From positions 16,926,440 through 16,990,439 of the forward strand of contig CP136061.1 in the NCBI GenBank assembly GCA_032622095.1: a DNA stretch of 64,000 nucleotides, read 5' to 3'. The translations under genes and the position numbers were made by a program. This document shows positions 1 through 10,707 of this stretch, piece after piece. Every line of letters begins with the position of its first letter. The stretch's first letter is position 1. Source of the stretch: Siphonodentalium dalli. Taxonomy: Eukaryota; Mollusca; Scaphopoda; Gadilida; Siphonodentaliidae. The notes below the pieces were generated by a model. The model had not been told where the DNA came from and did not search any database. It saw only the letters and a program-made list of their open reading frames with translations.

Positions 1-114
1 ACTTCCATATATGGAAATGTACTCCGGAACTTTGACTGTAGCACTAAAACCACGGAACCGGTCCTGGTGGATCCGATATGGCCGCGAGTTAGTGACAGGG
101 CGCAGTATGCAGTT

Positions 115-565
115 CCAGTCTGTGTTAACATGCACTCCGATTCACAATGATAATGTCAGAGTCTATCGTATTCCCAGTATGTGTTAACATGCACTCCGAT
201 TCACAATGATAATGTCAGAGTCTATTGTATTCCCAGTATGTGTTAACATACACTCCGATTCATAATGATACTATCAGAGTCTATTGTATTCCCAGTATGT
301 GTTAACATACACTCCGATTCATAATGATACTATCAGAGTCTATCGTATTCCCAGTATGTGTTAACATACACTCCGATTCATAATGATACTATCAGAGTCT
401 ATTGTATTCCCAGTATGTGTTAACATACACTCCGATTCATAATGATACTATCAGAGTCTATTGTATTCCCAGTATGTGTTAACATACACGCATATTCATA
501 CTGACACAGAGTCTAATGTATACCCATGCAGTCTGTGTTAACATAGCTCAGTTTCATACTGATAT
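115..565. repeat. 59-bp tandem repeat, about 7-8 copies
   Basis: Units share TGTGTTAACATRCACTCCGA and CAGAGTCTATYGTATTCCCAG and recur every 59 bases (the CCCAGTAT block ends at 180, 239 and 298). The first units differ from the middle ones by TGCACT against TACACT, and the last two are more diverged. No coding content seen. Confidence 0.9.
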
Positions 566-891
566 ACTGTTTGATTTAAACATATTTTATTGTATACCAA
601 TTGTATACATGGGGATTGGGATACAAGTTTTGTCAACTTATATAGTGACGTCCCTCTCCCACACAAAAGGTATAACATAACATTTAAACAAGATGACAGG
701 ATGAAATTTGTGAATATTTAAGCAGGGAAACAGATGTGAATATTTGTACAGAGTGTGCTATGAGTGGAGTTTTATTGTGTCCAGTTTTACCCTCAGGTTG
801 TCATAAGTTGTGTCTAAAAAGGCCGGGCATTTAAATGTTTAATTGTTTTCAAAGATAGGTTGACATAACAGAGAAAAATATATGATCGAAA

Positions 892-1385
892 TTACCCAAA
901 ACGTTTAGTTGCAGTAATGTAGGACTGTGTAATATGAATTAGCAATATATTTCTTCTGTGGTCATTTTCAGAGATTCCACAGAGAAGATGCTTAATATTT
1001 TCTATATGAAAGTTATTTGTTTCAAGTTTGTGGTAAAATATTCTCCTCTGGTTGGTGAACAATGGACAGTGGGAGAAAAAATGACTAGCATCCTCCTTCG
1101 GGAAACCACATTGACAGTTAGGACTATCAGCTATGTGATTACTTTGCATGTCACTCTTTAAGTCGCTACAATAGTTTCGGAGTTTACAATGGTTCACACT
1201 AACCTACCAATGGTCTGTTCTATAAAGTGGATAGGGTTTTGGAGCAGGGGCGATTATGTTTAGGTGAGTTTTAAAATCGGATATATTTTCAGAATCTATG
1301 ACAAACGAAGGGAGCTTATTCCACTCATGGGTTGTGTTTAGGGAGAATGAGTTCCTATAATGTGCGATAGTGTTTATATGCGGGT
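892..1385 (-). pseudogene. LINE ORF2 C-terminal remnant
   Basis: Read on the minus strand, this region has the end of a non-LTR retrotransposon ORF2: an EWNKLPS block with upstream RNSFS, an in-frame stop after YRTDHW, then a Cys/His region (CQCG ... HFFSHCPL) and the terminal TKRF motif. The same ending (C.CG, YHYLFEC, TKRF) closes the LINE at 49.3-52.9 kb, so the two are related. Only about 160 codons remain and the frame is broken, so this is a dead 3' fragment. Confidence 0.8.
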
Positions 1386-2523
1386 CTGTAAATGTAACTT
1401 AGACTGTCAGTGTTCTTGTTCACAAACTAGTTAATATCAACAGTAATATCAATTCACTCGATATAATTATGTTCGATAATTTCATTTAAAGTTTCAAAGC
1501 ATCGTCTATTAGAGCATATTTATGTACACAATTCATGGTTATTGAGCACACTACTCGCGGGAATAACTAATATATGACAGACGAAAATAAATTCCAACTC
1601 GTGGGTCTCGTAATTGTCATACAGGAGGTCCGTTCCCTACACTGTGCTGGCCTGACAGGAGTTCCGTCCCCTACAATGTTCTGGCCTGACCACTGCCATC
1701 ACGTACACATGTGAGTAAATATCTCCTTGTGTTATAGTTAAGACATTTGTGGGTTGCTATTGAGAAACCGAACTGAACACATTAATTTGGAAATTGGCAA
1801 GATAAATTAGAATAAATATGAGTTGAAATATCCATTAAAAAAATAGAATGCATCATTTACATTGCACAGTTCTTCCAATTTCTTGATGAAATATGACTAG
1901 ACCCAATGGTGATTTTTTTAGAAATGTTATACCGCGTTCTGTAAAATCGATTTTTTTAATGATCGGAAGGGGTGGAGACCCCATGCATGTCATATTTCAT
2001 TCCTCCAATGGTCAGTTAACATACTCAAAACAAAATAATTATTATCTGTAGGTGAAGGTCCCAACTCGAAATTTCACGATTAATAAAGTCAATAAAGTTT
2101 ATGTTATCAAAAATAATATTACCGATATTTATCGAAAGGAACCGCAGACGTGTCACGCGTTGATTCAGGACTGTGGTGTATGTCGAAGCATTTAGGAATC
2201 GGAAAAACGTGGTCATCGATATCAGGGACCGAGTATGGACAGAAGTCGTACACAGGCGGCTGTCAGAATCAACTATCTATAATCTAACTACATGAATTTA
2301 TATTATAACAAATTGACAAAGAATGTAAACATTTGTTTCTAGTAGACCCATGCCACAATTAGATAATAAATTTATTATTAAAGTCACGTGAAACACTCCG
2401 CTGAGCAGTCGCTTTAAAAAGCCGACGAAATTTTTACAGTAGTTATGATTCGCTCCATTTCATTGGAGAGTGGCGAAGCACGCGTGTGATTTCATTGGTG
2501 TATGTCATAACATATCACTTCAC
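1386..2523. other. no gene seen
   Basis: Low-complexity AT-rich sequence without a convincing ORF. At about 1,621-1,690 a 34-bp block (ACAGGAGKTCCGT...TGGCCTG) occurs twice in tandem. Nothing else is supported. Confidence 0.6.
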
Positions 2524-2565
2524 ATATTCACTGTCGGATACCCGTTTAGGTTCGGACATTCCAAG

Positions 2566-2594
2566 ATGGCGGCGCCGAGTAAAGAAGATAAACG
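2566..2594 (+). other. candidate first coding exon MAAPSKEDKR with splice donor
   Basis: The sequence CCAAGATGGCGGCGCC holds an ATG in a YY1-like context. It is followed by ten codons (MAAPSKEDKR, split after CG) and GTAAGTG, a strong splice-donor consensus. The upstream 150 bp is rather CG-rich for the window. The mirror copy in the other TIR keeps both the ATG and the donor. It could be the first exon of the element's own lost transposase or a mobile promoter-exon. No downstream exon was identified. Confidence 0.4.
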
Positions 2595-5496
2595 GTAAGT
2601 GTATATATTGTCTTCATGCATCAATTAACGACATCTTTCGGTGATACACCTTGAAACAGTTATGTAGGAATTTGTATGCCCAACACATACGTAACACGGC
2701 TTTCTCGTGACAGACATGAAAATTGTTGTATTTGGCGTGTCAAGTCGTCATAATTTTTCGAAATTTTATCGAGGCGGCGAAATGTTCGCTTTTTCGTATT
2801 TTTCTGGCCCTGGGCTCATGCATCCGCAAATTTATGTATTGTTGTGGGTAGATTAGGTCACCACACATCTTCGGAATGCAAAACCGGCGATATTTTTATT
2901 GTCTAACTCCGAAAAACGACCTTTAAAAATTTCAAAATGTTCAGGTTCGGATTCGCAACATTCGCGATGATTTTGTTCAGGTTCAGACACAATTTTCGTT
3001 CAGGTTCGGACAAATTTGGTTCAGGTTCGGACAATTTTAGTTCAGGTCCGGACGCATCAAAACCTTACCTATAAATGACATGCCGAGGTGCAGTCGCGAT
3101 CTTATTGTGCGTGTTATTAACGAACATGCATTGTTAATTTGTTATATCTAAATATGTCAGCTGAAATTTCCAAATATAGGTGGTAAATTCTCCGAATTAA
3201 TGGGATAAAAGCCACAGTTGAATATGCTCGAGCAATGTCTACTATAAACCAGCTAGTGGGACTTATTACATTTTACATATGAGCAACAGTGGTATTATTA
3301 CTTATCTTCTGAAATATCGGGGACACGTGGATATTTAATACCTTGTTCTCGATTTTGAACCCCGAGGCGGAGCCAAGGGGTTTCAAAAAGAGACATCCGG
3401 GTATTAAATCACCTAGTATCCCACGATGTTGGCGGAGCTAACGACTTTGTCCCACATCAATAGCTACCATGTGGTGAGCTTTTTATAGGTTATCAGATAA
3501 ATTCACACCAATCAGCACCAATAAGAATAATTCAGTAGCAGACCTATCGATCCTGTTTTAGGTGACGTCAATTAAGCTCAGCGCGCTAGAACAATGTCAC
3601 GATTGGTGAAACTGCTAGTTCAAGGGTAATTCATAACCACGATGTTTCACGTGCTTTTATACGCTCACTGTCAATAGTTACGGGGACATGGTGCATGATT
3701 TAAACGTGACGTTGTTGTCAATCAGATTGTTAGTTACAACCTGGTGTGGGGACAAGTGTTGTTTGTTATATGTGTCCCTATGAAATAGCTGTAATTTTAA
3801 ATGACATACGATGTGCTCTCTTTCGTCAGGACCTTTGCGTGGATAATAATTTTCAAACGTTATCTCACTGTAGATACTTCTGTTTAAAAAAGGGTACACA
3901 ATTATTGACGCGTGTATTATCAATGGAACTACGCGAAATTCCGCGGAAGACTGAAAATAGTTTATTACAGCGATAAGTTCCAAAGAAAAACAAATGATCC
4001 CGTTTTATTACGTATTCAGTTATTTGGGTTTCTGTGTGTAATATTTAACCATTGGGTAGGCACTATTCTCTTAAGCGCATGATGGAAATTTTCCACCAAA
4101 ATTTAGAGATGCTTAATTTGCCAACGGAACAGCTGATATTGTTTGCATAAGTTTCGCTACTTCGGCGTCTAAATTCTTGTTTCGATAAACAATACTTGCA
4201 GTTTTGCAGAATTGCTTACAATAAGGATAACATAAAGAGAACACATATGGTTTCTCGAATAATATATTCCTGAAATATCGCCGCTCGTGAAGATTCGCAT
4301 ATTGCAGGTATTATTCGGCAAACTATAGGTATTCTCTATGTTCGCATAGTGCTGAATAGAACGCAACATGTTCGGGCTCTAATTAATAGTCCTGCATAAT
4401 ATTCGTGTGACAAATGGTTAACTTGTAACTGGATTCAACATTTAGAAATGAGGCAAAACACATAAGGCTTATATTGAAAAGAATACGTTTCGTGTGAATA
4501 CCCAAATATATCATCCAATTATTGATACAAAACATGGTATATATTGTCTATCTATCAGCAAGTATTTATGGGCAAATTGTGGGAACAGATATATAATCAC
4601 ATTAATCGTATAAGCAGTCTAACACAATAGAGTTACTGTCCGTGGCTCGTTTCTGCGCTTTATGTCTGGGAATATATTGTTAATAGAGACTGGGGGTAAA
4701 TACATCATTACACGGCTTGTTGATGGGGGATCGCCTCGGGGGATACGAGCCTCTGCCGGGGCATACCACACAGTATCCCCCTCAAAAAGCCGTGTAACTT
4801 ATATTATGGACAGTTATCTGCGTGCGGCGACCTTCCTGGCATCGTATGTGGATGTGGAGTGGAATCACGTGATCGCATACATCTCACACGCATAAAATAA
4901 GAAAGTCCGCCCAAATTATTCACGAGTGGGCTAAAATCAAGCCTCGTGTTTCCCATTTATCGTTTCTTTTACGAATGGAAGATAACCAAATGCACACAAA
5001 ACGCAATAAGAACGCGACTGTAACTCGGCGTGTCATTTTTATGCAAAGTTTTTGATGCGTCCGAACCTGAACCAAATTTGTCCGAACCTGAACGAAAATT
5101 GTGTCTGAACCTGAACAAAATCATCGGGAATATTGCGAATCCGAACCTGAACATTTTGAAATTTTCAAAGGTCGTTTTTCGGAGTTAGACAATAAAAATA
5201 TCGCCGGTTTTGAATTCCGAAGATGTGTGGTAACATAATCTACCCACAACAATACATAAATTCGCGGATCCATGATCCCAGGGCCAAAAAAATGCGAAAA
5301 AGCGAACATTTCACCGCCTCGATAAAATTTCGAAAAATTATGACGACTTGACACGCCAAATACAACAATTCACATGCCTGTCACGCGAAAGGCGTGTTAC
5401 GTATGTGTTGGGCATACAAATTCCTACATAACTGTTTAAAGGTGTATCACCGAAAGATATCGTTAATTGATGCTTGGAGACAATATACACACTTAC

Positions 5497-5525
5497 CGTT
5501 TATCTTCTTTAATCGGCGCCGCCAT
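5497..5525 (-). other. mirror copy of the ATG mini-exon in the right TIR
   Basis: On the minus strand this reads MAAPIKEDKR followed by GTAAGTG, one amino acid different from the left-arm copy. Start codon, frame and donor are all intact in both arms, although surrounding non-coding arm sequence has diverged more. Confidence 0.4.
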
Positions 5526-5567
5526 CTTGGAATGTCCGAACCTAAACGGGTATCCGACAGTGATATT

Positions 5568-5978
5568 AGAGGTCAATGACGTGTTGACAAGCTTCCCAAT
5601 TCCCAGGCATGGTCAAAATCAACTGCATGTATTGTTGGAAAACTGAATACAGGCGATATATCCATAACTCATTTTACTCATCACATATGATTATATATAG
5701 GAGACATTGTCTTCGAGTTTTTATCAGTCAACGATATAAGTGACTGATTATTATTTCGCATCTTGTATTTATAACTATTTCTAAATACTACGATTCTCAC
5801 ACACATTTACTACGCTAGGAATGCACTCCATATTTGGAAATGGTTTATTACGTTATGTTGGGAATGCCGCGTCGTTGTAGAAATGAAATTTAGTGGACAC
5901 TTCTAGAGACGTACATCCGTTAGGATTATCATCGTCTTTTTAAAGAGACTGGCCGCTGAGCTGTCCAGAGCGTCATTA
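5568..5978. other. no gene seen
   Basis: Intergenic AT-rich sequence between two TIR elements. No ORF or repeat supported. Confidence 0.5.
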
Positions 5979-6352
5979 GGCCAAAGACAAAAATATTTGT
6001 GGTTTGGGTTTCCCTACCGACCCTATTTTAAAACCCCTACCTAAAGTTTTTTTCATGGTTTTCAAGAAAATCTATTTAATTTGTTCTAAAAAAAATTCAT
6101 AAAACACAAAAAACACATTTAAGCATCAAAATAGGTTGATTTCTAAATAAAAGTATTGTGTAATATTAATATTTATACAAAAATAATCAAAAGTAGTTTT
6201 ATGTCAATCTTCCAGAGTAAAATACGCACATGAAAAGTCAAGAATATGTCGAAATAAAAAAATTAATTAAAAAAATAAAATTTCAAGCCTACCTATACCG
6301 ACCCCATTTTTTCGGCTTGTAACCCAAACCAGATATTTAATTTTCTTTGGCC
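5979..6352. mobile_element. 374-bp MITE, TTA target-site duplication
   Basis: Imperfect TIRs begin GGCCAAAGACAAAAATAT and end ATTTTCTTTGGCC, with inner matching GTTTGGGTT and AACCCAAAC. TTA occurs directly on both sides (5,976-5,978 and 6,353-6,355). A 3-bp TWA duplication is typical of PIF/Harbinger elements, so this is a tentative Harbinger-type MITE. The interior is A/T-rich and non-coding. Confidence 0.6.
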
Positions 6353-7680
6353 TTACAAAGAATCATGGCAAAATAAGTTAATTTCATCAATTTGATATCA
6401 AAAATAGGCAGAAAACAGCATCATTGTCATAAACGAATCCAAAGGTTGTGTACTCTGAAATGGTGTTCGTCGATGTGGTTGGAGTTTCCGATCCTCTTTG
6501 TTGATTGTTACATTCTTCCAGTGGAGATTAGGATTTTGGATTTTGGATACCACCTTGTTAGTTTTATTCACTGCAGTCATAATATGTTTTGTATTATAAT
6601 GATAAAATAAAATATAATATGCATAAAATAACCAACTTCAAAAATCGATATCTCATCACTCTGCATGAGCTTTGATGTGTGGGTTCCTCGACTCGAATCA
6701 AATATGTTTTACCCCCGGAGCCAAAGAAATAGTATTTTAGGAGCGTCTGATCGGATTGACTACCTTTGACATTTAGTAGCAAGCCAATATAAACAATGTG
6801 ATGAACAGTGTTCCAGCATGAGATGGATATTTTGCGTCAGGATTCTAGCATGTGTTTGTTTCCTGTGACCCATATAAATTATAGGTCTACACTTGGTTTT
6901 AAGTAATACCATTAATATACCTCATCCCACCCATGCGTTACCCCCTATCATAACCCTCTCCATAATCACACGTACAGTATCTACACCCACCCACAAATGA
7001 CGAATGTGCTCTATTCATATACATGCACTATATTGTTGAATTGATTTGTGCATATGTATAGATATATACATGTACTCAATTATATACCAATATCTATGGT
7101 GATTAGAGAATAAATTATTTTGAATCTGAAGCATTGCCCATAGCACTCTGGTATCTCAATACAATGAAATATCATACGCTGACCAATATTATCAGTGGCA
7201 GAAACTAATTATTGACGGCCCAGTGATGATTTGGAATTAAAAAGACCATGGACTATTTGATAATCCTTTGCATCCAGTCGTAAATTGTCGACACCTTCAA
7301 TGTGGCTAGGTCGAGGTAAAGGAAACGGTTATGAATATCCGACACTTCTTCCGGTCGATCTATAAACCCATTATACATGTATAATAACATTTTATTACAT
7401 GATCCTACCCTTATTCCATTCAATAAACCCATTCTATAAATTGTGATATTAAACGTTCGTTTAATAACAGGAAACAGTGCGAGGTGACCTTTGACTTCCG
7501 GTTTGTCGTCTGTTTACATTCCGTACGTTACGTCTCAAAATACTATGGCTTCCAATATTTTTCCAACAAACTATATAATGAATGAAGAGTTTGAAAAGTA
7601 ATGTCAATAAATATACGCCATTAATTGCGCCAAAGAGTCTTTATTTATCTGGGACTATTTCTTTACGCGGGCAAACAACG
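6353..7680. other. no gene seen
   Basis: AT-rich sequence. Short ORFs here lack codon bias or recognisable domains. A tandem of ATATACATG-like words lies near 7,020-7,090. Confidence 0.5.
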
Positions 7681-7684
7681 CATA

Positions 7685-8215
7685 GTTACGTGAGACGTCA
7701 TCGCATGCCTTATATAAGCCGATGTTAGTTTCGCGTCCCATTTGTTGACTTAAGTATGTTTTGTCAAGGTTTTGGATCATGTAATAAATAGAATTTGCAA
7801 CTCGTCCCCAGTTTATAGTGGAATTTACAAAACTCGTCCAGTAAATTAGGTCTGGACCTCGCCAAACGCTCGGTCTAGACCTAATTTACTGGACCCGTTT
7901 TGTAAATTCCGCTTTTAACTGGGTACTCGTTGTAGATCCTCTATATATACAACGACCCTTTTATAACACGTGTAACATCGTCGCATGCCTTATATAATGC
8001 CGCTGTTAGTTTCATGTTGCATTTATAGATTTAAGTATGTTTTGGATCAAGTAATAAATATAATCTTCAACTCGTCTCCAGTTTATAGCGAAATTTACAA
8101 AACTCGTCCAGTGAAATAGGTCTGGACCTCGCCAGAGGCGCGGTCCATATCTCATTTACTGCACCCGTTTGTAAATTTCGATATAAGTAGGGGACTCGTT
8201 CGACATCCTCTATTT
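7685..8215. repeat. two tandem ~270-bp units, each with TATA box and hairpin
   Basis: Both units run CATCGCATGCCTTATATAA ... TTAAGTATGTTTT ... AATAAATA ... ACTCGTC-CCAGTTTATAG and then a self-complementary segment centred on GGTCTGGACCTCGCC. The first hairpin (about 7,803-7,930) is nearly perfect. The second (about 8,066-8,200) is more diverged. A TATA box followed by AATAAA 80-100 bp later would fit an LTR or short promoter repeat, but no LTR partner or TG/CA ends were found. Confidence 0.55.
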
Positions 8216-8958
8216 ATTTATTTTTTCCATCTTTGGATCTGAATGCCTGCCTGAGGGTGATACTATTCCAAAAAGAGGGATTATTAATTAATTAGTAATT
8301 TACCATGTTCAGCTCCGATCGGCTTATTTCATCCAGGTGGGAGATATTAACATTGCTTAGATTGTGAAGTTATAATGACTTTTGTTTCACAGTTTGATTA
8401 AACGTAAAAAACGTTTTTCAGAAATGGCCAAAAAATCACTGTTGGTTTCCGATCCAATTTTGATTATCTAGCAAATCTCGGGGAAAAAATATATTATCGC
8501 GTTAAACAACGTATTATAACGCACCATTGGGATGCTCCTTTGTTTAGGAAGTAGCTGACCTTGAACTTCGTTTGCCATGACTCTATTGGTCAGTAAATTA
8601 CCGCTGTCTATCAACAATTTGAGATCGGTCAATTATCCAATCAGATACAATTAGCTAGGGCTAAATTGATAATGTGCACGAACCACCTGTTGACTTATGT
8701 ATATAAAATTTGCTGATTTAAATTTAATCTGTTATGTTCTGTCAATATATATGGAACTGACCCCCTTAAATCCACTTATAATCACCTATTTGTTATTATT
8801 ATGGCAAATTTGCCAAATTCCATATTTTGTCATCTGATATTGAGGGGGGTCCTACAATCCTTAATTCCCAGACCCAAACACCCGTCGCCCAATTCCTGTG
8901 AATAGACTGCCGTAATATTGTGTAATGCGATTCCATGCTTTTTGTCCCAGGCTTTAAC
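8216..8958. other. no gene seen
   Basis: Non-coding AT-rich sequence. Nothing recognisable on either strand. Confidence 0.5.
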
Positions 8959-8959
8959 A

Positions 8960-9675
8960 CACGAAGACGGACTGTGTGCATTTGGACTGTGTGGTGGGCT
9001 AAACCTTATATCACACGCATAAGGGCGATTTCCACACCACTTCCTGGAATCCAGAATCTAACTTAAAGGGCCTTGTTGTAGGTAATAAATTAGAAATAAA
9101 AGTTACCAAGTTGTGTGAAAATTTCCTAAAGAATATACTAATAATATAGTATAATGAGAGTAAAACAAAACGTACATTGTGTGAGCCGAGCGTTTGTTTA
9201 TATACATCACGTAGAGAGTGTGCGATAAGCAAAACACTCAAAACCGTGGCGATAATTTTTGGGAAAGCGATTCTCGGTGACCCATTCGATATAGAAATCT
9301 TGACTGGCGAGGATGAGCGAACGCCTGTCAAACTATTTCAGTATAGGACAAGGAACTCAACAAGGAGAAGTCTTCACTATTCGGCTACCTCGTGTATATC
9401 GACGAGCTTCTAAGATCACACACGTAGACAGACTGTGTGAATTTGGACTGTGTGATTGGCTAGACCTTATATCACACGCGTAAGGGCGATTTCCACACCC
9501 CTTCCTGGAATCCAGAATCTAACTTAAAGGGCCTTGTTGTAGGTAATAAATTAGAAATAAAAGTTACCAAGTTGTGAAAATTTCCTAAAGAATATACTAA
9601 TAATATAGTATAATGAGAGTAAAACAAAACGTACATTGTGTGAGCCGAGCGCGTTTGTTTATATACATCACGTAT
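8960..9675. repeat. direct repeat (~245 bp) flanking a LINE fragment
   Basis: The block CTTATATCACACGC...GTTTATATACATCACGTA is present at about 8,960-9,206 and again at about 9,425-9,675 with only a few differences. Between them lies a 0.2-kb LINE RT fragment. The layout looks like a local tandem duplication with period about 460 bp. Confidence 0.7.
9207..9420 (+). pseudogene. LINE reverse-transcriptase fragment
   Basis: The stretch ending in TCAGTATAGGACAAGGAACT matches, frame-shifted, the RT block SIGQGTQQG...YIDELL that is open at about 18.37-18.46 kb. An almost identical piece lies at 17,222-17,437, so the two copies flank the large palindrome in the same orientation. Too short and broken to encode anything. 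Confidence 0.65.
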
Positions 9676-9689
9676 ATATATAGTATCAT

Positions 9690-9763
9690 TAGAAATCTCA
9701 AGTGTAAGCTCCAGGAAGAACATGTGAAAGAATTCAAGAGATCTATATTTGATGACTCTAAAC
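9690..9763 (+). pseudogene. LINE ORF2 fragment, left of the palindrome
   Basis: The plus strand reads LKCKLQEEHVKEFKRSIFDDSKR, the kind of sequence that precedes KNKLRTYRLFK in LINE ORF2 C-termini. The continuation lies on the other side of the 6.9-kb palindrome at 16,635, with a one-base frame offset. This supports insertion of the palindrome into an already decaying LINE. Confidence 0.55.
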
Positions 9764-9769
9764 GAGATG
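9764..9769. other. target-site duplication GAGATG (left)
   Basis: GAGATG directly abuts the first base of the terminal inverted repeat and recurs at 16,635-16,640 directly after the last base. The inverted match between the two flanks stops exactly at these hexamers. Confidence 0.75.
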
Positions 9770-10116
9770 TGATGATACCCACCCTGTTTGGCCCCCAGAT
9801 CAGGAACGATAACTCTATCCGACCTATATGCAGTACATGGTGTTTGACCTATATTCTCCGCCCACGCGTCGGTCTATTTGTACCGGTTTGACATGTCCGG
9901 ACATGACCCGCTGGTTATATCCAGATTTCTCCATATGAATGGTATATTATCTACATGTATATCACGTGATGATCTCGGTGGGGTAGCTTCAGTCTTTAAT
10001 TTTAAAGGGACACTAGGCTCTCACTGGGGATCATTATTAAAGTGACACTCACTATGGATGAATGTTAAAGTAACGCATGGCGCACACTGTGGGATAATGT
10101 TAAAGTGACACTCGCA

Positions 10117-10370
10117 TTGAAAAGTTCAAAAAGTTCAAAAAGTTCAAAAAGTTCAAAAAGTTCAAAAAGTTCAAAAATTTCAAAAAGTTCAAAAACTTCA
10201 AAAATTTCAAAAAGTTCAAAAAGTTCAAAAATTTCAAAAACTTCAAAAACTTCAAAAATTTCGAAAAACTTCAAAAACTTCAAAAAAATTCAAAAAATTC
10301 AAAAACTTCACAAATTTCACAAATTTCACAAATTTCACAAATTTCAAAAAACTTTAAAAATTAAACAAAA
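10117..10370. repeat. 9-bp microsatellite (TTCAAAAAG), left arm
   Basis: Runs of TTCAAAAAG grade into TTCAAAAAC, TTCAAAAAT and TTCACAAAT variants. The long Ser/Lys-rich and Phe/Glu-rich ORFs across it are by-products of the 9-bp period. Confidence 0.9.
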
Positions 10371-10390
10371 TTCAGGATTTAGTCATAAAT

Positions 10391-10474
10391 GTGACCCGCT
10401 ATATCAAATCCAGTCGGAAGTCGGGATTTTTTTTATCCTGTGCCAATGCATTCTCTTATATATGCGAGTCGACC
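10391..10474. repeat. GTGACCC terminal block plus left half of the 67-bp hairpin
   Basis: GTGACCCGCTATATC starts the block, the same end as the MITEs at 40.5, 43.1 and 45.0 kb. It runs through CCTGTG into the hairpin arm CCAATGCATTCTC...GTCGACC (10,443-10,474). At the point where empty hairpins have ATA and then fold back, this copy instead enters the cassette at 10,475. Confidence 0.85.
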
Positions 10475-10694
10475 AGCCACCGCCGCCGGCGGCGGCGGCG
10501 GCAACTACATAATCCTATGGCATGCAAAGAAAATGGCGGCGGCGCTGCCGCCGGCGGTTCAGGATTTAGTCAAAAATATGGCTTGTTTCCATTCATCGGA
10601 AAGCTATGGGGGTACGGTGGTGAGCGCCACTGAAAAAAGCAAGTGAGCGAGGGAAAAAAGAGAAAAATAACATGACAAGTAGTACATAGTACAA

Positions 10695-10700
10695 TTTATT
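10695..10700 (-). terminator. poly(A) signal for the left ATPase ORF
   Basis: TTTATT on the plus strand is AATAAA on the minus strand, 8-13 bases past the ATPase stop codon. The mirror site serves the right copy. Confidence 0.6.
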
Positions 10701-10707
10701 ATATTAA

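Larger units (their letters stand above)
2529..5562. mobile_element. 3.03-kb element with 0.58-kb TIRs and 5-bp TSD
   Basis: The ends CACTGTCGGATACCCG and CGGGTATCCGACAGTG are exact inverted copies and are directly flanked by ATATT (2,524-2,528 and 5,563-5,567), a clean 5-bp target-site duplication. The inverted arms run to about 3,112 and from about 4,995, with roughly 10 percent divergence. Each arm contains five tandem-like TTCAGGTTCGGA blocks, a YY1-like start site and a mini-exon (separate entries). The 1.9-kb interior has no recognisable transposase. A hairpin lies at about 4,697-4,803 (ACACGGCTT against AAGCCGTGT). 5-bp TSDs are known for Transib and some others, but I do not assign a superfamily. 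Confidence 0.8.

Noticed and set aside
115-565. CRISPR array
   Set aside because: The 59-bp units are contiguous with no distinct spacers, and the window is eukaryotic.
10065-10512. Ser/Lys-rich and Phe/Glu-rich ORFs
   Set aside because: They are open only because the 9-bp microsatellite has no stop in those frames.
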